From contig CAZBNU010000211.1 in assembly GCA_964493075.1 (NCBI GenBank), forward strand, positions 1 through 7,023: a stretch of DNA of 7,023 nt. Reading direction: 5' to 3'. The notes under the pieces are model-generated. The model was not told the origin of the DNA and did not search any database. It saw only the letters and a list, made by a program, of their open reading frames with translations. Positions 5,278 through 7,023 of this stretch are shown here, piece after piece. This stretch comes from SLFT01 sp964493075 (GTDB lineage Bacteria; Hydrogenedentota; Hydrogenedentia; Hydrogenedentales; CAITNO01). Numbering within the stretch: the stretch's first letter is position 1; the number at the start of each line of letters is the position of its first letter. A program made the position numbers and the translations under genes.

Positions 5278-6480
5278 TTAGTTTTCTTCGCGCACCCACT
5301 CCGGGTCGAATTCCACATGCTTGATGGATTTGCCGTTATTGCCTGACGGCTGGAAGGTGTAGGTGATGTGCACCCGCCCGTCCGCGCCTTCAATCATGGT
5401 GGGATAATGGAATTGCCCTCCCGCATCCTGTTCAAGATGACGCTGCCATTTCCAGGTCTGACCTTCGTCTTCGGACAGAGCGAGGAGCAGGGTGTCACGC
5501 GTGTCTTCGGAATCGTTATACAGCAATAACCAGCGGCCATCGGACAGCGTCAAGGCCGCAACACTCGCATTGGGATTGGGCAGTTCGATAGGCGCTGCCA
5601 CGCTCCACGTCTCCCCGTCGTCTTTGGATTCGCTGCAATAAATACGGTGCAGGTAGTCGTTTTCCTCGCGCATATAGGCGACGAGTGTGCCGTCTTGTTT
5701 ACGTGCCAGGCTAGGCTGGTTAAGCGCCAGTCCGACGATAGGCGCACTGGCACGCCAAGTCTTTCCTTGGTCGTCTGAGATGGCCATCAAACCCATGAGG
5801 TAACCATCGGAATACAGGGGAATGATATATCGGCCTGAAGGCAGGATGAGCGGACAGCACCGCGGCATCCAGCCACGCTGGCGCAGACTCATATTATCTA
5901 CGTCTTCGCGGATACGTTCAAGATTCTTTTCTGCCAGTAACTTCATGAACTTGTCCATAGGCAGTTCTGGTAGTTGCTTTTCCACTTCATCAAGACCGCT
6001 GTTGGCCGCCGCAACAAAGCGTTCCCCGGGATGAAAGACAATCAGGTCCTGCCAATACCAATTGGGCGCACCGTCACCCATATAATCCCGCGAACGGCGG
6101 CAGCGCAACAGGGAATCCTCCCAACGCTCCGCCATTACAGCAATCCAGAACAGCCAGAGTTCGTTATTGCTGTCAATAAAGAGAATGGGATTGCAGTCCG
6201 GAAAGTCGGGGGTGTCCGCCATGGGAAAAGGCGCACTCCATTCGGTTTCGCCTTTTTTCAGTCGTGCCCCATTCACCACGACATCCATGCTGGTGCGTTC
6301 CCCCGAACCCTGAAACCAGCAGGCAAGCAGATCGCCGTTGGGACAAAGCACGATGCTGCTGGAGTGCACATGCTGTTCCTGCAAGGGAAACAGTATCTGC
6401 GATTCAAAAAACGGTTCGGCAAAAGCAATAGACAAAGTTGTTGCGCACAACAATACTGTAAGAATCACCATGCATCTCAT
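5278..6480 (-). CDS. Secreted BNR-repeat / sialidase-like beta-propeller protein
   Basis: A 400-residue protein with a Sec-type signal peptide (residues 1-21, hydrophobic MVILTVLLCATTLSIAFA, probable cleavage AFA-EP), so it is exported to the periplasm or beyond. Three Asp-box motifs S-x-D-x-G-x-T-W are seen at 235-242, 285-292 and 336-343, the mark of sialidase-type six-bladed propellers. The N-terminal HVHSSSIV, NGDLLACWFQGSGE (48-61) and NPILF, and the C-terminal FHYPTMIEGADGRVHITYTF, match the BNR_2-type exo-alpha-sialidase-like family. A helical, charged insertion lies at about 150-200. I cannot identify a clear FRIP motif or full arginine triad, so sialidase activity is not shown; it may act on or bind another glycan. 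The start has AGGAG (complement of 6487-6491) six bases upstream. Residue 4 is also Met, but this signal supports residue 1. Confidence 0.85.
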   Translation of the reverse strand: MRCMVILTVLLCATTLSIAFAEPFFESQILFPLQEQHVHSSSIVLCPNGDLLACWFQGSGERTSMDVVVNGARLKKGETEWSAPFPMADTPDFPDCNPILFIDSNNELWLFWIAVMAERWEDSLLRCRRSRDYMGDGAPNWYWQDLIVFHPGERFVAAANSGLDEVEKQLPELPMDKFMKLLAEKNLERIREDVDNMSLRQRGWMPRCCPLILPSGRYIIPLYSDGYLMGLMAISDDQGKTWRASAPIVGLALNQPSLARKQDGTLVAYMREENDYLHRIYCSESKDDGETWSVAAPIELPNPNASVAALTLSDGRWLLLYNDSEDTRDTLLLALSEDEGQTWKWQRHLEQDAGGQFHYPTMIEGADGRVHITYTFQPSGNNGKSIKHVEFDPEWVREEN

Positions 6481-6486
6481 AAAAAT

Positions 6487-6495
6487 CTCCTCTCC
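6487..6495 (-). promoter_or_regulatory. Ribosome-binding site for the sialidase-like gene
   Basis: Read on the minus strand this is GGAGAGGAG, a doubled Shine-Dalgarno. The proximal AGGAG is six bases from the ATG at 6480 and supports that start over the Met three codons later. Confidence 0.75.
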
Positions 6496-6527
6496 TGAAA
6501 GTACAGTTATTTTAACACGATGTCTTG

Positions 6528-6537
6528 TAGTATACTA
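6528..6537. promoter_or_regulatory. 10-bp palindrome TAGTATACTA in the divergent intergenic region
   Basis: A perfect 10-bp palindrome that contains a TATACT -10-like hexamer on each strand. It lies between the divergent sialidase-like and kdsB genes and could be a promoter core, an operator or both. No good -35 box sits at the right spacing on either strand, so the promoter reading is weak. Confidence 0.4.
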
Positions 6538-6555
6538 TTTTACGAAATGGTAAAA
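6538..6555. promoter_or_regulatory. TTTTAC-N6-GTAAAA dyad, operator-like
   Basis: Two perfectly complementary 6-bp arms (6538-6543 and 6550-6555) around a GAAATG spacer, directly next to the TAGTATACTA palindrome. The size and symmetry suit a dimeric repressor in the shared control region of the two divergent genes. No matching regulator gene is in the window. Confidence 0.4.
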
Positions 6556-6565
6556 CAGATAAAAA

Positions 6566-6590
6566 CATGGCGTTGCAAAATGACGCCATG
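6566..6590. promoter_or_regulatory. Perfect 8-bp hairpin in front of kdsB
   Basis: CATGGCGT (6566-6573) and ACGCCATG (6583-6590) are perfect reverse complements around a 9-base loop. On the plus strand the stem ends one base before the kdsB Shine-Dalgarno, so it could affect ribosome loading. On the minus strand the same stem is followed by TTTTT (complement of 6561-6565), resembling an intrinsic terminator that would block antisense transcription from kdsB into the sialidase-like gene. Confidence 0.6.
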
Positions 6591-6591
6591 C

Positions 6592-6598
6592 AAGGAAG
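6592..6598 (+). promoter_or_regulatory. Ribosome-binding site for kdsB
   Basis: AAGGAAG lies six bases before the ATG at 6605. It decides the start, and its position beside the 6566-6590 hairpin makes control of translation conceivable. Confidence 0.7.
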
Positions 6599-6604
6599 CT
6601 GATT

Positions 6605-7023
6605 ATGAGTACTCTAAAAGTTGCCGGTCTTATTCCGGCGCGGTATGGGTCGAGTCGGTTGCCGGGTAAGCCCCTGGCGTTGATTGGCGGGAAACCGATG
6701 ATTCAGCATGTGTACGAGCGCTGCATGAGTGCGCCGTCGCTGGCGTCGGTGTGGGTATGCACAGATGATGCGCGGGTTTTTGATGCTGTTGAAGCCTTTG
6801 GCGGTAAGGCGGTGATGACGCGCAGCGATCATATCAGCGGCACGGACCGTGTGGCAGAGGCGGCGCAGCAACTGGATGCGGATATCATCGTAAATATCCA
6901 AGGCGATCAACCTTTTGTTCACCCCGACATGCTGGACGAGGTGGTGCAGCCGCTGCTGCAGGAGGACGCCGCGGACGTTTCCACCCTGATGTTCCGCATT
7001 GATCGGGAGGAGGACTTCAAGGA
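6605..7023 (+). CDS. kdsB: 3-deoxy-manno-octulosonate cytidylyltransferase (CMP-Kdo synthetase), 5' part
   Basis: The first 139 codons of a CMP-Kdo synthetase, the cytosolic enzyme that joins Kdo to CMP from CTP before Kdo is added to lipid A during LPS synthesis. The nucleotide-binding start IPARYGSSRLPGKPL (residues 10-24), the GKPMIQHVYER block (29-39), VWVCTDD (49-55), FGGKAVMT (65-72), H76-x-SGTDRVAE (79-85) and NIQGDQP (97-103) follow the family order. D101 is the expected metal ligand. Position 102 is Gln where the well-known E. coli enzyme has Glu (GDEP), which I regard as family variation. Homologues are about 250 residues, so a little over half is present; the reading frame is still open at the window edge. 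It diverges from the sialidase-like gene across 124 bp. Its presence indicates a Gram-negative cell with Kdo-containing lipopolysaccharide or capsule. Confidence 0.92.
   Translation, partial: MSTLKVAGLIPARYGSSRLPGKPLALIGGKPMIQHVYERCMSAPSLASVWVCTDDARVFDAVEAFGGKAVMTRSDHISGTDRVAEAAQQLDADIIVNIQGDQPFVHPDMLDEVVQPLLQEDAADVSTLMFRIDREEDFK

Noticed and set aside
5974..6498. Plus-strand open frame of 174 codons opposite the sialidase-like gene
   Set aside because: It is antisense to a gene with signal peptide and Asp boxes, and lacks recognisable domains.

Overview
The window looks like a chromosomal stretch from a Gram-negative bacterium with an LPS-type outer membrane. The main evidence is a kdsB-like gene (CMP-Kdo synthesis) at the right edge, supported by Sec signal peptide and signal-anchor proteins. 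Most genes are GC-rich; the 1177-2160 gene is clearly AT-richer. A TIM-barrel sugar isomerase-like protein, a secreted BNR/sialidase-like protein, a DUF151 nuclease and clusters of GGGGAC-type inverted repeats are reminiscent of uncultured environmental lineages (candidate phyla such as Hydrogenedentes or the PVC group). That placement is a guess, not a sequence-based assignment.

Left part (1-2160, plus strand): the last 25 codons of a gene resembling the C-terminus of dGTP triphosphohydrolase-like HD proteins. It is followed by an ADP-ribosylglycohydrolase (DraG-type) gene with a hydrophobic C-terminal tail. After a 17-bp gap comes an unrecognised four-helix membrane protein with a TPR-like cytosolic tail. 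The N-terminus of that protein carries an in-frame array of three 21-bp repeats. These genes are closely spaced and may be co-transcribed.

Middle (2200-4988, plus strand): a membrane-anchored phospholipase D-superfamily protein with two intact HKD motifs. Next come a plausible promoter, a DUF151 (bifunctional nuclease-like) protein with a very acidic tail, and 37 bp later a xylose-isomerase-like TIM-barrel protein with a strong ribosome-binding site.

Convergent gap (4989-5277): no convincing gene. It holds two neighbouring long imperfect inverted repeats whose four arms all derive from the same A-tract/GGGGAC sequence. They resemble REP/MITE-type elements and are placed where they could terminate transcription from both sides.

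Right part (5278-7023): a secreted BNR-repeat/sialidase-like protein on the minus strand, diverging from kdsB on the plus strand. The 124-bp divergent region holds a 10-bp palindrome, a TTTTAC-N6-GTAAAA dyad and a perfect 8-bp hairpin one base before the kdsB Shine-Dalgarno. The kdsB gene is cut by the window end.

I found no CRISPR array, tRNA, rRNA or transposase gene, and no clear multi-gene novel system. The most unusual items are the repeat cluster at 5015-5247, the repeat-expanded membrane protein, and the kdsB leader structures.
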